Positions 33,230 through 41,023 of a DNA stretch of 64,000 bases are shown here, in pieces (positions within the stretch are counted from its first letter, which is position 1; the number at the start of each line of letters is the position of its first letter). The notes beneath the pieces were generated by a model. It searched no databases and had not been told where the DNA came from. It saw nothing but the letters and a program-made list of their open reading frames with translations. A program made the translations under genes and the position numbers. Source of the DNA: Desulfotomaculum nigrificans DSM 574 (GTDB taxonomy: Bacteria; Bacillota; Desulfotomaculia; Desulfotomaculales; Desulfotomaculaceae); NCBI RefSeq assembly GCF_000189755.2, contig NZ_KI912183.1:684257-748256 (forward strand). The letters are read 5' to 3'.

Positions 33230-34669
33230 GTGTCACAATCAGCTGCTGCCGGTGGCAGTAATAAAGAAAATAAATTCACCCTGGCCGCCCTGGCCGGGGT
33301 GCCTTTAATTATGGTGCTGGGTAATTCCATGTTAATACCGGTATTGCCCGAAATGGCTAAAGCATTAAAAGTTTCTCAAATGAAAATCAGTTTAATCATT
33401 ACTCTTTTCTCTGTACCGGCTGGTTTGGTGATCCCCATTTCCGGGTTCCTATCAGATCGGTATGGACGTAAAAAGGTAATTATCCCTTCGTTAGCCCTAT
33501 ACGGCCTCGGTGGTTTGTTGGCCGGTGCGGCAGCGCTTATTTTTAAAGATGCCGCTTTCCCCTGGATACTTGGTGGTCGGATATTGCAGGGTATTGGTGC
33601 CGCCGGGACAGCCCCCATTGCCATGGCCCTTTGCGGCGACCTGTGGAAGGGGAAAGAACGAGCCAAATCTCTGGGGGTAATTGAGGCCTCCAATGGCATG
33701 GGCAAAGTCAGCAGCCCCATCCTGGGTTCCCTGTTGGGACTAATTGCTTGGTGGGCCATTTTCTTCTTTTTCCCCATTGTGATTGCCATTGTCATTTTAG
33801 GGGTTTGGTTTCTTTGTCAGGAACCGGAGACCAAAAAGGAACCCAAAAAAGTCAAAGAATATGTTAACTCCATTAAAAAAATTTTTAAGAAAAAGTCTTC
33901 TCTGCTACTCACCGGCTTTTTTGCTGGATCAGCGGCCCTATCCATTTTATTTGGGGTATTATTTTATCTTTCGGACTTTTTAGAGCAAAGATATGGGCTG
34001 GATGGGGTAATTAAAGGAGCAGCTCTGGCCATTCCGGTACTCTTTATGAGTTCAACCTCCTACATTACCGGGGCCTTAATTAAGAAAAAAGTTAAGCTAA
34101 TGAAATGGTTGGTGGTAATCGGTCATGCCTTAATTGCCACCTCCCTGGTTACGCTACCTTTATTTAACAACGTGTATATCTTTTTTGCCGGTATTTCACT
34201 GGCCGGAATAGGTACCGGCCTGGTATTACCCTGTTTAAATACACTAATCACCGGTGCTACGGATAAAGATGAGCGGGGCCTGGTTACTTCCCTTTATGGT
34301 AGCGTACGTTTCCTGGGTGTGGCCGCCGGTCCGCCACTCTTCGGCTGGTTGGTAGGCATCAGCCCGGCAGTTATGTTTTGGGCTTCTGCCGGAGTAGCTT
34401 TAGTTGCTGCTGTCCTAGCCTTCTTCTTTATCAAGGTAAAAGCTATTCAATCCTCCCAAGAGGCCGGCAACCAACAAATCGGTCAGGGTAATCAGTTTAA
34501 GCAACAACCAACAATTATCAAACCAGTGACCAAATCGACTTTGATTTATCACAGCTTGGCTTGGCGTCCTTTGAGTCACTTCCATATGGTGGCGCGCAAA
34601 CCAATGCCTAACATGTCCGCCAGAAAACAGGATGGACAGGTAAATAATGGGGATGGCCAAAATCAGTGA
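33230..34669 (+). CDS. MFS transporter with an unusual C-terminal tail
   Basis: 479 aa. The first ~410 residues form a 12-helix major facilitator protein; motif A-like FLSDRYGRKKVIIPS follows helix 2, and GRILQGIGAAGTAP lies in helix 4. Substrate unknown; it looks like a DHA1-type drug/metabolite exporter. Start is GTG at 33230 with a weak AAGGGATG upstream. The last ~65 residues (from about QEAGNQQIGQG) are hydrophilic, Gln/Asn-rich and unlike an MFS tail. They overlap an open minus-strand frame with membrane-protein character, which suggests that the original end was lost. Confidence 0.82.
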   Translation: MSQSAAAGGSNKENKFTLAALAGVPLIMVLGNSMLIPVLPEMAKALKVSQMKISLIITLFSVPAGLVIPISGFLSDRYGRKKVIIPSLALYGLGGLLAGAAALIFKDAAFPWILGGRILQGIGAAGTAPIAMALCGDLWKGKERAKSLGVIEASNGMGKVSSPILGSLLGLIAWWAIFFFFPIVIAIVILGVWFLCQEPETKKEPKKVKEYVNSIKKIFKKKSSLLLTGFFAGSAALSILFGVLFYLSDFLEQRYGLDGVIKGAALAIPVLFMSSTSYITGALIKKKVKLMKWLVVIGHALIATSLVTLPLFNNVYIFFAGISLAGIGTGLVLPCLNTLITGATDKDERGLVTSLYGSVRFLGVAAGPPLFGWLVGISPAVMFWASAGVALVAAVLAFFFIKVKAIQSSQEAGNQQIGQGNQFKQQPTIIKPVTKSTLIYHSLAWRPLSHFHMVARKPMPNMSARKQDGQVNNGDGQNQ

Positions 34670-34795
34670 CCACTTGTTTAACATACGCATAGATTACTCA
34701 TGTAACCATCAATATCGTCCATACGGGATTTACGACAGGAGGTGCGAGACGGCCACGTAAATATTTTGCGGCCCGTGGAAGGAGATGTTAGCGTA

Positions 34796-35608
34796 ATGAT
34801 TAAAAGTGGGGCAAGGAAATCCTGGCAGGAAATGATCCAATTCCCCCTGGGTAACCGATATCAAAAACCCCGTTCAACCGGTGTCACCATGATCATTGAT
34901 AAGGGCTTGGGTTTAGGTGAAACCCGTGATTTACTTAATCTTGCCGGTGATTATATTGATTTCGTAAAGTTAGGCTTTGGCACCTCAGCCCTTTATTTTA
35001 ACGAGGTGTTAGAAGAGAAGATTAATTTAGTAACTTCGCACGGAATTGATATTTACCCCGGTGGTACATTTTTAGAAGTGGCAATTTTACAGGACAAGCT
35101 GAGGGAATATTTGGCAATGGCCAGGGATTTCGGTTTTACCGCCATTGAGATATCAGACGGTACCATTGAGCTGAGTCCCCCTACCAGAGCCGCTGCCATA
35201 GCCATGGCGGCGGACATAGGTTTTAAGGTACTCACTGAAGTTGGCAAAAAAGACCCAAACGATGCCTTTGAAATTAAAGAAATTGTTCAGTTAGTTAAAC
35301 AAGATATTCTATCCGGAGCATCTTACGTAATTGTAGAAGGCCGGGAATCCGGTAAGTCCGTTGGCCTTTATGACCAGGATGGTAACCTGAGGATGTCCGA
35401 CCTGGAAGAACTGGTACACAGTCTGGATAACACTGAACAATTAATTTGGGAAGCTCCCATGAAAGAACAACAGCAGGAACTAATCATTCGTTTTGGACCT
35501 AACGTCAGCATTGGCAATGTCAATCCCCATGAAGTTTTAGCTCTGGAGGCCCTGCGGGTGGGACTACGGGCGGATACCCTTAAGACAGTTCTGCAAAGAC
35601 AAAAATAA
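34796..35608 (+). CDS. comA: Phosphosulfolactate synthase (ComA family)
   Basis: Adds sulfite to phosphoenolpyruvate to give phosphosulfolactate, the entry to coenzyme M in archaea; in endospore formers the family is linked to sulfolactate, a spore metabolite. 270 aa TIM-barrel protein: TGVTMIIDKGLGLGETRDL near residue 28, FVKLGFGTSALY, GIDIYPGGTFLEVA, FGFTAIEISDGTIEL and YVIVEGRESGKSVGLYD. ATG at 34796 with GGAGATG upstream is preferred; a GTG at 34742 opens the same frame. Followed by a strong terminator. Confidence 0.88.
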   Translation: MIKSGARKSWQEMIQFPLGNRYQKPRSTGVTMIIDKGLGLGETRDLLNLAGDYIDFVKLGFGTSALYFNEVLEEKINLVTSHGIDIYPGGTFLEVAILQDKLREYLAMARDFGFTAIEISDGTIELSPPTRAAAIAMAADIGFKVLTEVGKKDPNDAFEIKEIVQLVKQDILSGASYVIVEGRESGKSVGLYDQDGNLRMSDLEELVHSLDNTEQLIWEAPMKEQQQELIIRFGPNVSIGNVNPHEVLALEALRVGLRADTLKTVLQRQK

Positions 35609-35620
35609 CCAGGTAGGAAA

Positions 35621-35646
35621 AATCGCCCCAGCATCCTGGGGCGATT
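35621..35646 (+). terminator. Terminator after comA
   Basis: Perfect 11-base stem AATCGCCCCAG / CTGGGGCGATT with a four-base loop, followed by GGCTTTTATT, 13 bases after the comA stop. Confidence 0.88.
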
Positions 35647-35723
35647 GGCTTTTATTACCATATTTTCAATTGAATTGATACCCCTCCAAATACTGATATC
35701 TCTACGTAACTATTATATGCAAT

Positions 35724-35854
35724 AAGGCCGAATTTCCTGTCTAAGGAATACGGGGGAACTAATTCACGGGGCGAATCCTAACCAAAGGAGGTGTGACATT
35801 TACAGAAGGATGGGTGCCCTCAACCCAAGCCCGGCAACTAACCCCGGAGGCCAA
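35724..35854 (+). ncRNA. Cyclic di-AMP riboswitch (ydaO/yuaA type)
   Basis: Contains the hallmarks of the ydaO class in order: an outer stem beginning GGCC (35726) and closing with GGCC (35849-35852), ACGGGGGAAC (35750-35759), GGGGCGAATCC (35768-35778), and AGCCCGGCAACTAACCCCGG (35828-35847). It ends ~20 bases before the hydrolase start codon, with the ribosome-binding site AAAGGAGG just beyond its 3' stem. ydaO riboswitches commonly control cell-wall hydrolases in Firmicutes, which fits. Identification is by pattern; a covariance-model search was not possible. Confidence 0.85.
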
Positions 35855-35873
35855 AGGAGGGAGAAAAAATAAT

Positions 35874-36638
35874 ATGTTTTTACGATCACGCTTGTTGCTT
35901 TTAACCATATTGTTTTCGCTAACCCTGCCAGCTGCCTTGGCCTATGCATCAGATTATACCGTAGCGGCGGGTGATTCACTTTTCCTTATCTCCCAGAGAT
36001 ACGGCACCACTGTGGAAGCAATCAAGTCAGTTAACCAACTAAAAGGAGACTTGATTTACCCGGGTCAAAAACTGACCATACCGGACCGTTATTATACTGT
36101 CCAACCGGGGGACAGCCTCTATTTAATTGGACAAAGGTTTAACCTTTCCTATCAAGAAATCCTTCGCGCCAACAGCATGAGTAGCACAGTTATCTACCCC
36201 GGCCAGGTGCTGCGGATTCCCGCCCGGGAAAATGTGAGCCGTGGTACTGTGGACAGGGGAAGCACACCGTATAACGCCCGGGATTTAGATTTGTTAGCTC
36301 GTTTAATTACCGCCGAAGCAGACTCGGAATCCTACCTAACCAAGGTAGCTGTGGGTGCCGTAGTGTTAAACCGGGTGAAAAGCCCGCTATTTCCCAACAG
36401 TATTGCCGGGGTAATATATCAGGTTGACGAGACCGGTAGGTATCAATTTGAGCCGGTGTTAAACGGCTGGATTAATGTCCATGCATCACCGGACTCCATT
36501 AGAGCGGCCAAAGAAGCTTTGAACGGAGCGGACCCCACCAAAGGTGCACTTTATTTCTTTGAATCCTGGGTACCTAACAAATTTCTTCGTTCACGGCCAG
36601 TAAGTATGGTAAGCGATAGTTTTACCTTTGCATATTAG
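35874..36638 (+). CDS. LysM-domain cell wall hydrolase, SleB-like (spore cortex-lytic type)
   Basis: 254 aa. Signal peptide at residues 1-24 (LLLLTILFSLTLPAALAYA), two LysM peptidoglycan-binding repeats (DYTVAAGDSLFLISQRYGTT and YYTVQPGDSLYLIGQRF), then a hydrolase_2/SleB domain (DLLARLITAEADSESYLTKV, with catalytic-type Glu, ending SFTFAY). The exported enzyme probably acts on cortex or cell-wall peptidoglycan. The start is ATG at 35874; the frame opens earlier at 35793, but that part lies within the riboswitch. Expression is likely set by c-di-AMP. Confidence 0.9.
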   Translation: MFLRSRLLLLTILFSLTLPAALAYASDYTVAAGDSLFLISQRYGTTVEAIKSVNQLKGDLIYPGQKLTIPDRYYTVQPGDSLYLIGQRFNLSYQEILRANSMSSTVIYPGQVLRIPARENVSRGTVDRGSTPYNARDLDLLARLITAEADSESYLTKVAVGAVVLNRVKSPLFPNSIAGVIYQVDETGRYQFEPVLNGWINVHASPDSIRAAKEALNGADPTKGALYFFESWVPNKFLRSRPVSMVSDSFTFAY

Positions 36639-36679
36639 AGGCCATAACCTTTATAAACAAATGTATTAAGGTTGATAAA

Positions 36680-36708
36680 AACAGGGTGCTGCATATCAGC
36701 GCCCTGTT
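36680..36708 (+). terminator. Probable terminator after the LysM/SleB gene
   Basis: AACAGGG-T-GCTG pairs with CAGC-G-CCCTGTT around a five-base loop; the following T-run is weak (GTCGTTAATT). Confidence 0.6.
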
Positions 36709-36756
36709 GTCGTTAATTCCCCGTTGTTGTCTTACATAAATAAAACAGTTTTATAG

Positions 36757-36812
36757 GCATAGCTTTGCTCATATATTTTACTAAACTTTACCAAAAGGAG
36801 CTTTAGCTATGC
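36757..36812 (+). promoter_or_regulatory. Inverted repeat that can mask the DUF441 ribosome-binding site
   Basis: GCATAGCTTTGCTC (36757-36770) can pair with GAGCTTTAGCTATGC (36798-36812). The right arm contains part of the Shine-Dalgarno sequence and the ATG at 36809, so the hairpin would close the start site. Confidence 0.5.
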
Positions 36813-37264
36813 AATCCGGTGAAATAACCATGATTATTTTACTACTGGTGGGGTTGGCTGCCCGTTCCAATCTAATCTCCACCTGTGCCTGTATTCTGCT
36901 GGTACTGCAATTTACTAAGCTTGACTTTCTGTTTCCTTATTTAGAAACCCATGGGCTGGAGCTGGGGCTACTTTTTTTACTGCTGTCTATTCTAGTGCCT
37001 ATAGCCACTAACCGGATCTCTAACCGGGAATTGCTTTACAATTTCACCTCATTACCGGGCATTTTAGCCATCATCGGAGGGGCCTTAGCCACCCATTTAA
37101 ATAGTGAAGGACTAAAATTAATGCAGATAGAACCCAGCATTATTTTTGGTCTTATTATTGGCTCGGTTATCGGTATATTTTTCTTTAACGGTCAGCCTGT
37201 GGGACCTTTGATGGCCGCCGGGGTGGCAGCTCTTTTTTTTGAGGTGCTCAGTTGGTTTACCTAA
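36809..37264 (+). CDS. DUF441 family membrane protein (YtwI-like)
   Basis: 151 aa with four or five hydrophobic helices (IIILLLVGLAARSNLIS, LELGLLFLLLSILVP, LPGILAIIGGALATHL, IIFGLIIGSVIGIFFF). The pattern NRISNRELLYNFTSLPGI in the middle is typical of DUF441. Function unknown. AAGGAGC precedes the ATG. Converges on the DUF5665 gene, with five bases between the stops. Confidence 0.85.
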   Translation: MQSGEITMIILLLVGLAARSNLISTCACILLVLQFTKLDFLFPYLETHGLELGLLFLLLSILVPIATNRISNRELLYNFTSLPGILAIIGGALATHLNSEGLKLMQIEPSIIFGLIIGSVIGIFFFNGQPVGPLMAAGVAALFFEVLSWFT

Positions 37265-37269
37265 GTGGG

Positions 37270-37566
37270 TTAATACATTTTAATCTGAACCATCTGTACT
37301 ACCTGAGCAATGAATCCACCGATAACCGGCAGGTTTAACAGGACTAGCTTACGCAATACATATAACAAAAACGCACCCAAAATGGTGAAACCAACGGCAA
37401 TACCTAAACCACGGGCAATGCCGGAAATAAAGTTCACCCATAAGAGCCGTTTGGTATCACCTAACAGTTCCACATATTCGGCCAGTTTCATTTTCTCCAT
37501 ATTGGTGGCCAGCTGATCAATTCTTTTTTGTAAGGCCAAGGAAACACTATCCTTAACTTGTTCCAT
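37270..37566 (-). CDS. DUF5665 family small membrane protein
   Basis: 98 aa: an N-terminal coiled/helical part (LQKRIDQLATNMEKMKLAEYVELLGD) followed by two membrane helices (ISGIARGLGIAVGFTILGAF and LVLLNLPVIGGFIAQVV). Matches the DUF5665 pattern common in Clostridia; function unknown. Its GGGAGG ribosome-binding site lies inside a hairpin (37575-37602). Confidence 0.82.
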   Translation of the reverse strand: MEQVKDSVSLALQKRIDQLATNMEKMKLAEYVELLGDTKRLLWVNFISGIARGLGIAVGFTILGAFLLYVLRKLVLLNLPVIGGFIAQVVQMVQIKMY

Positions 37567-37574
37567 ATTTTTTG

Positions 37575-37602
37575 CCTCCCAGGGTTATTTTACCCCGGGA
37601 GG
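37575..37602. promoter_or_regulatory. Hairpin over the DUF5665 ribosome-binding site
   Basis: CCTCCCAGGGT pairs with ACCCCGGGAGG with one mismatch around a six-base loop. On the minus strand it encloses the GGGAGG ribosome-binding site of the DUF5665 gene; on the plus strand it is followed by TGTTTTTAT, so it could also act as a terminator. Confidence 0.5.
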
Positions 37603-37715
37603 TGTTTTTATATGGTGGCCAAAACCATTAAAAACGCCCAGGAAAAATCGTTTGACTGGCCAGACTTTGTAACACACTAACATATATTCCTTACCAGGCC
37701 AAGGGGGATTTTTAT

Positions 37716-38058
37716 ATGGCTAAAGAAAATATTGTGATTTTGGGAGCCGGTTATGGCGGTAGTGAACCGGAATACTTTAACATCAAAGGCGTAAAGGAAA
37801 ACAGTGTTTCCCTGCGCAGTTTGTATAGTACCATGGATGTTCATCGTAGGATTAAAAATTTACTGCACCGAGCCAGTCAAGAAAAAGACCATAAGGCGCG
37901 GCAGAGTGCCAGCAAACCAATATTTGCAATATGTGGATGACCCTTATATTTACGTTGTGGGCGACAGCGCCCTGGCGAAAGACCCGAAAAATCATAAGTC
38001 AGTGCTCCCCACTGCCCAGGCTGTTAAGAATGAACACTCCGCTTTTGACCCATGCTAG
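37716..38058 (+). pseudogene. Remnant of an FAD-dependent NADH dehydrogenase
   Basis: Starts with an intact ribosome-binding site (GGGGGA) and the FAD-binding N-terminus MAKENIVILGAGYGG. It then jumps to a mid-protein segment (EYFNIKGVKENSVSLRSLYS) and, after a frameshift near 37900, to the C-terminal FAD motif YVDDPYIYVVGDSALA. A family member is ~400 aa; only ~115 codons remain in two frames. So at least two internal deletions, a frameshift and a lost C-terminus are seen. It ends against the rluD stop. Confidence 0.85.
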
Positions 38059-38978
38059 GAAACGCCAGACGACTTAAGCTTATGTAAAACTTGCTCAAAA
38101 ATATCAGGCAACGGGGCTGTAAACTCCAAGTACTGACCGGTGGTGGGATGCTTAAAGCCAAGCACCCCGGCGTGTAGAAGTTGGCCGTCCAGGTCAAAAT
38201 GGGGCTTGGTCGGCCCATACTTAGGGTCCCCCACCACCGGGTGGCCGATATAGGCCATATGCACTCTGATTTGATGGGTCCGTCCGGTTTCTAACCGGCA
38301 TTCCACCAGGGTGTATTGACCAAACCGTTCCAGTACCCGGTAATGGGTAACCGCCGGCTTTGAATTTCGTTCAACCACGGCCATCCTTTGCCTGTCTCGA
38401 GGGTCCCGACCAATGGGTGCGTTAACGGTGCCTACTTCTTCCCTAATATTGTTATGTACTAAAGCCCGGTACCTTCTGGTAACAGTCCGGTCCTTTAATT
38501 GTTGGGCCAAGGAATTATGGGCCAGGTCATTTTTGGCCACCATGATTAGTCCTGATGTATCCTTGTCTAATCGATGGACAATGCCGGGGCGTAACACCCC
38601 GTTAATACCTGACAAATCACGGCAATGGTACAGCAGGGCATTTACCAGTGTGCCTGAAGTATTCCCCTCGGCGGGATGCACCACCATTCCCCGAGGTTTA
38701 TTAACCACAATAACATCATTATCTTCATAATAAATATCCAGGGGAATAGGTTCCGGTACCACCTGTAGTTCCTCGGCAGGAGGAACCTCCACGGCTACCC
38801 GGTCCCCCACCCGCAGCTTGTAGTTGGCTTTTGTTGGCAGATCGTTTACTGTAACCTGTCCCTCTTCAATTAACCGCTGGATATAAGAACGGCTTAAATC
38901 GTGGCACTGGCCGGAAAGGAAGACATCTAACCTGCTTTTGGCATTTTCTTGATCCACTTCAAATAAATATGAGTCCAT
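38055..38978 (-). CDS. rluD: RluA/RluD-family 23S rRNA pseudouridine synthase
   Basis: Converts uridine to pseudouridine in 23S rRNA. 307 aa: N-terminal S4 domain (RLDVFLSGQCHDLSRSYIQR), catalytic motif VHRLDKDTSGLIMVAKND with the nucleophilic Asp, and RTHQIRVHMAYIGHPVVGD. Its start lies next to a tandem duplication carrying a second copy of the ribosome-binding site. In relatives the gene is usually beside lspA; here the pair is separated. Confidence 0.93.
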   Translation of the reverse strand: MDSYLFEVDQENAKSRLDVFLSGQCHDLSRSYIQRLIEEGQVTVNDLPTKANYKLRVGDRVAVEVPPAEELQVVPEPIPLDIYYEDNDVIVVNKPRGMVVHPAEGNTSGTLVNALLYHCRDLSGINGVLRPGIVHRLDKDTSGLIMVAKNDLAHNSLAQQLKDRTVTRRYRALVHNNIREEVGTVNAPIGRDPRDRQRMAVVERNSKPAVTHYRVLERFGQYTLVECRLETGRTHQIRVHMAYIGHPVVGDPKYGPTKPHFDLDGQLLHAGVLGFKHPTTGQYLEFTAPLPDIFEQVLHKLKSSGVS

Positions 38979-39010
38979 TAACCAACACCTCTTGTAACCA
39001 ACACCTCTTG
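38979..39010. repeat. 16-bp tandem duplication upstream of rluD
   Basis: TAACCAACACCTCTTG occurs twice head-to-tail (38979-38994, 38995-39010). Read on the minus strand each unit holds AAGAGGTG, the rluD ribosome-binding site, so the site is duplicated. Confidence 0.85.
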
Positions 39011-39032
39011 CAAATTATAACATACATGAAAC

Positions 39033-39155
39033 CACAGACACAAAGAAGAACAGCTTAAGACAGGGGTAACTCCTGACCTGGCACGGCTTTCCATTGTCCT
39101 GGAAGATGTTAATGATTTAAGGAAGACTTGGACCAAGCCCTACGCGCAAAGGTAA
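39033..39155 (+). pseudogene. C-terminal remnant of an O-acetylhomoserine sulfhydrylase-type PLP enzyme
   Basis: An open 40-codon stretch, with no start, reads HRHKEEQLKTGVTPDLARLS then IVLEDVNDL. This closely follows the conserved C-terminus of Cys/Met-metabolism PLP enzymes (EEQL-GVTPDLIRLSVGIEDVEDL). Just upstream, frame-shifted, is a TTDT that fits the preceding conserved TTHR. Nothing else of the gene is left. Confidence 0.65.
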
Positions 39156-39209
39156 ATATCATTTGTATCAGATATATCAGAGGCAAATTTAATTTGGACA
39201 GCCTGGACG

Positions 39210-39253
39210 AAAAAAGCGTCTTGTTCCCGATAAAAGGGACAAGACGCTTTTTT
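39210..39253. terminator. Terminator after the UPF0210 gene
   Basis: Near-perfect stem AAAAAAGCGTCTTGTTCCC / GGGACAAGACGCTTTTTT with a seven-base loop. It is flanked by A and T runs and can work in both directions; it lies nine bases after the UPF0210 stop. Confidence 0.92.
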
Positions 39254-39261
39254 GTTAGTAA

Positions 39262-40620
39262 TTAGTTTTTCAAACTGTTAATAGGAGCGGGAATACGACC
39301 TCCGCGGGAAACAAATGCCCTGGCGGAGAATTCTTTTACCGGAATGACGGGAGCATATCCCAGCAGACCGCCAAATTCCACTCTGTCCCCCACCTTTTTA
39401 CCTGGTGCCGGGATGATGCGAACAGCAGTGGTTTTGCTATTAATCATACCAATGGCCATTTCATCGGCAATAATGGCAGCAATGGTTTCGGCTGGTGTAT
39501 CGCCAGGGATGGCGATCATGTCCAGACCCACTGAACAAACACAGGTCATGGCCTCCAATTTTTCCAGGGTTAAAGCCCCACACTCAGCGGCTCGGATCAT
39601 CCCAGCATCTTCGCTAAGTGGAATAAAAGCGCCGGAAAGTCCCCCTACATATGAAGATGCCATGGCACCGCCTTTTTTCACGGCGTCATTGAGCAGAGCC
39701 AAGGCCGCTGTGGTACCGTGGGTACCGCAGCGCTCCAGTCCCATGGCTTCCAGTACTTCAGCTACACTATCACCTACGGCCGGTGTGGGGGCCAGGGAAA
39801 GGTCTACAATGCCAAAGGGTACACCTAGTTTTTTAGCCGCCGCCCGGCCCACCAGTTCGCCCATTCTGGTTATTTTAAAGGCGGTCTTTTTAACAGTTTC
39901 CGCCAGGGTACCAAAATCAGACCCATTAACTTTTTCTACGGCATTTTTAACCACACCGGGACCACTTACCCCTACGTTTATGACACATTCAGGTTCCCCT
40001 ATCCCGTGAAAAGCACCGGCCATAAAGGGATTATCCTCCGGCACGTTGCAGAAGACCACCAGTTTAGCACAGGCCAAACCGTCCTTATCAGCGGTGCGCT
40101 GGGCGCATTCCTTAACAATTTGACCCATCCGGTAAACGGCATCCATGTTAATCCCGGAATGGGTGGAGGCAACATTAACTGAAGAACAAACCCGTTCGGT
40201 GGTGGATAGAGCAACGGGAATGGAATCAATTAAAATACGGTCACCTTTGGTCAAGCCCTTTTGCACCAGCGCCGAAAAACCACCAATAAAATTCACACCA
40301 ACTTCTTTGGCTGCCCGATCCATGGCCTCGGCGAAAGGGGTGTAGTCATCTGCATTACTGCTCTCCGCCACAAGGGATATGGGAGTTACCGAGATGCGCT
40401 TGTTAATGATGGGTATGCCATATTCCCGTTCAATCTCCTCCCCGGTTTTTACCAGATCCTTAGCCAGTGAAGTAATTTTATCATAGATTTTTTGACAAGA
40501 TTTTTGGTAATTAGAGTCAGTACAGTCCCGCAAACTAATACCCATGGTTATGGTGCGGATATCCAAATTTTCTTCCTGCACCATCCTGATTGTCTCTAGC
40601 ACTTCATTTAAAGTGTACAT
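39262..40620 (-). CDS. UPF0210 (DUF711/PFL) family protein
   Basis: 452 aa of a widely conserved, glycyl-radical-fold-like family of unknown function. Recognised by [14 protein letters not shown] near residue 22, [13 protein letters not shown], and the Gly-rich [17 protein letters not shown]. It is paired with an ACT-domain protein immediately upstream, the usual partner of this family, which suggests regulation by a small molecule (inference). AGGAGG precedes the ATG. Confidence 0.92.
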   Translation of the reverse strand: MYTLNEVLETIRMVQEENLDIRTITMGISLRDCTDSNYQKSCQKIYDKITSLAKDLVKTGEEIEREYGIPIINKRISVTPISLVAESSNADDYTPFAEAMDRAAKEVGVNFIGGFSALVQKGLTKGDRILIDSIPVALSTTERVCSSVNVASTHSGINMDAVYRMGQIVKECAQRTADKDGLACAKLVVFCNVPEDNPFMAGAFHGIGEPECVINVGVSGPGVVKNAVEKVNGSDFGTLAETVKKTAFKITRMGELVGRAAAKKLGVPFGIVDLSLAPTPAVGDSVAEVLEAMGLERCGTHGTTAALALLNDAVKKGGAMASSYVGGLSGAFIPLSEDAGMIRAAECGALTLEKLEAMTCVCSVGLDMIAIPGDTPAETIAAIIADEMAIGMINSKTTAVRIIPAPGKKVGDRVEFGGLLGYAPVIPVKEFSARAFVSRGGRIPAPINSLKN

Positions 40621-40655
40621 ACTTTCCTCCTGAAATCATCTACAAAGATGCTGCT

Positions 40656-40958
40656 TTATATACGATGCATATAACGGAAGGCATCCTCATGTTGGGCGTC
40701 AATTTTTACCCCCAGCCCTTGGCCCAGCTGATTAAGTTTTTCCTTTAAGCCGCCCAGGTCAACGGTACTCTTTTCCATATCTGCCACCAGCACCATAGCA
40801 AAGAAACCCTGCAGAATGGTCTGGCTGATATCCAGGATATTCACATTGTTTTGTGCTAAAACACCTGATACACTGGCGATAATACCAACCCGATCCTGTC
40901 CGATAACTGTGACAATAATACGGTTGCTAGGTTGCTCAGCAATAATCTTGTCTAGCAT
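40656..40958 (-). CDS. ACT-domain protein (UPF0237)
   Basis: 100 aa with one ACT domain: IIVTVIGQDRVGIIASVSGV, LAQNNVNILDISQTILQG, FFAMVLVADM. ACT domains bind amino acids or similar ligands. It is just upstream of the UPF0210 gene, a conserved pairing. GAGGAGG precedes the ATG. Confidence 0.9.
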   Translation of the reverse strand: MLDKIIAEQPSNRIIVTVIGQDRVGIIASVSGVLAQNNVNILDISQTILQGFFAMVLVADMEKSTVDLGGLKEKLNQLGQGLGVKIDAQHEDAFRYMHRI

Positions 40959-40987
40959 ACTTTTCCTCCTCAGCTAGATAATAAAGC

Positions 40988-41009
40988 AGCGCGAGAATTA
41001 CCCCGCGCT
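40988..41009 (-). terminator. Possible terminator after secF
   Basis: GC-rich stem AGCGCG / CGCGCT with a ten-base loop shortly after the secF stop; the U-run after it is poor (GCTTTATTATC), so termination may be partial. Confidence 0.5.
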
Positions 41010-41023
41010 TAAATATAATATTG

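Noticed and set aside
35793-35873. Upstream extension of the LysM/SleB hydrolase
   Set aside because: The region is the c-di-AMP riboswitch; the signal peptide begins at ATG 35874 after AAAGGAGG.
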